A DNA stretch of 64,000 nt from Mesoaciditoga lauensis cd-1655R = DSM 25116 (GTDB lineage: Bacteria > Thermotogota > Thermotogae > Mesoaciditogales > Mesoaciditogaceae), in NCBI RefSeq assembly GCF_000745455.1, contig NZ_JQJI01000001.1, positions 1-64,000 on the forward strand, given 5' to 3'. Positions within the stretch are counted from its first letter, which is position 1; each line of letters starts with the position of its first letter. This document shows, piece after piece, positions 63,526 through 64,000 of this stretch. Below the pieces are notes generated by a model. It saw only the letters and a program-made list of their open reading frames with translations, did no database searches and was not told the DNA's origin. Made by a program: the position numbers and the translations under genes.

Positions 63526-64000
63526 TTACTTTTCACCACATTGCGAGATTTCTTTGCAAGGCCTTACCCTGATAGTCTTAAATTTCTTGTATAAGACAAA
63601 TCCAGGGCGCGCTCCTTTAGGTTTGGATACGTTTTTTATTGTGGTGTAGTCTACATCCACCCAGGGCGATTCCTTATATCTGCAATGACCTGCGGCCAAA
63701 GATGCTGCCATTTTTATTACATCTTCAGGCACTTTTCTTCCGGCACTCACAACAACTACATGTGCACCGGGTACTTCCCTCGCATGAAACCAAAGATCAT
63801 CATGAGAGGCTGTTTTGGTAGTTATGCGATCATTCTGAATGTTGTTCTTACCGATCAAAATTTTGAACCCATTATATTCAACTTCCAAAAGGTTGGATTC
63901 TTTGACCTTTTTCATTCGTTTTTTGCTTTTTTTCACGAATCCTGTTACTACCAATTCATTTTCGATGTCGAAAAGCTCTTCTATCGAAGCAGCATTTTGA
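63526..64000 (-). CDS. rqcH: RqcH/NFACT (fibronectin-binding A-like) protein, C-terminal part
   Basis: The frame enters from beyond the right edge and ends at 63526, so the start is not seen. The visible 157 residues hold an NFACT-R (DUF814) domain: GFKILIGKNNIQNDRITTKT, DLWFHAREVPGAHVVV, AASLAAGHCRYKESPWVDVD, and a closing PKGARPGFVLYKKFKTIRV. RqcH acts in ribosome-associated quality control, adding alanine tails on stalled 50S subunits. Confidence 0.9.
   Translation of the reverse strand, partial: QNAASIEELFDIENELVVTGFVKKSKKRMKKVKESNLLEVEYNGFKILIGKNNIQNDRITTKTASHDDLWFHAREVPGAHVVVVSAGRKVPEDVIKMAASLAAGHCRYKESPWVDVDYTTIKNVSKPKGARPGFVLYKKFKTIRVRPCKEISQCGEK

Noticed and set aside
1-64000. CRISPR arrays, integrase/transposase genes, rRNA genes
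   Set aside because: Looked for evenly spaced direct repeats, recombinase-like proteins and rRNA sequence; none seen.

Overview
The window is AT-rich bacterial chromosome with dense, mostly same-strand gene blocks that overlap by ATGA, GTGA or TTGA. Start codons are often TTG or GTG behind strong GGAGG-type ribosome sites. The gene content (a two-subunit B12 methylmalonyl-CoA mutase, an Na+-pump-type acyl-CoA decarboxylase, FAD-dependent ThyX, CoA-disulfide-reductase-type flavoprotein, MoaA/MoaC, BMP-type ABC uptake) suggests an anaerobic, fermentative, deep-branching bacterium. Thermotogota is my best guess, partly because several unknown membrane-anchored proteins resemble families I remember from that phylum. 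This is inference and has not been checked by a search.

Layout. 1-4758 (+): HAD hydrolase, D-cysteine desulfhydrase-like enzyme, threonine synthase, homoserine kinase, Nif3-like protein. 5288-8222 (+): three unknown anchored or charged proteins and an M18 aminopeptidase, ended by a perfect-palindrome terminator. 8336-11913 (+): a textbook promoter with an operator-like palindrome, a YtrA-type GntR repressor with its ABC exporter, a YbjQ protein and a secreted alpha/beta hydrolase. 12396-13157 (+): Spy-like secreted protein. 13150-15899 (-): TPR protein coupled to a degenerate NtrC-like protein. 16039-26837 (-): dnaE followed by a full methylmalonyl-CoA to propionyl-CoA module (mutase large and B12 subunits, MeaB, epimerase, decarboxylase alpha, delta and biotin-carrier subunits), then phosphate butyryltransferase and carbamate kinase. 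27025-33403: an accessory stretch with unknown genes and a split HRDC/DUF4011/SF1 helicase/nuclease of defence type. 33457-50711 (-): a long housekeeping block (endonuclease V, LepA, SMC, radical SAM, RNase III, phosphodiesterase, ThyX, NtrC-type regulator and kinase, FabG, divergent SAM hydrolase, flavoprotein disulfide reductase, MOSC, MoaC, MoaA). 51031-51105 (-): tRNA-Val(CAC). 51176-57046 (+): sugar phosphomutase, phosphoesterase, PAP2-like protein, acylphosphatase, membrane protein, TmcAL, BioY. 57470-63166 (+): BMP-type nucleoside-like ABC transporter with two tandem binding proteins. 63526-64000 (-): 3' part of rqcH.

How parts fit. The mutase/epimerase/decarboxylase set should interconvert succinyl-CoA and propionyl-CoA and conserve energy at a biotin-dependent decarboxylase. 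BioY could supply biotin, and Ptb could turn the acyl-CoA into an acyl-phosphate. The integral beta subunit of the decarboxylase pump and a classical acetate/butyrate kinase are not in this window.

The most unusual element is a family of interspersed, multi-stem repeats (about 1-220, 4834-5203, 11984-12060 inverted and deleted, 57092-57326, 63209-63478). They all sit between transcription units. Their stems are kept by compensatory base changes between copies, which points to selection for, or mobilisation as, a folded nucleic acid.
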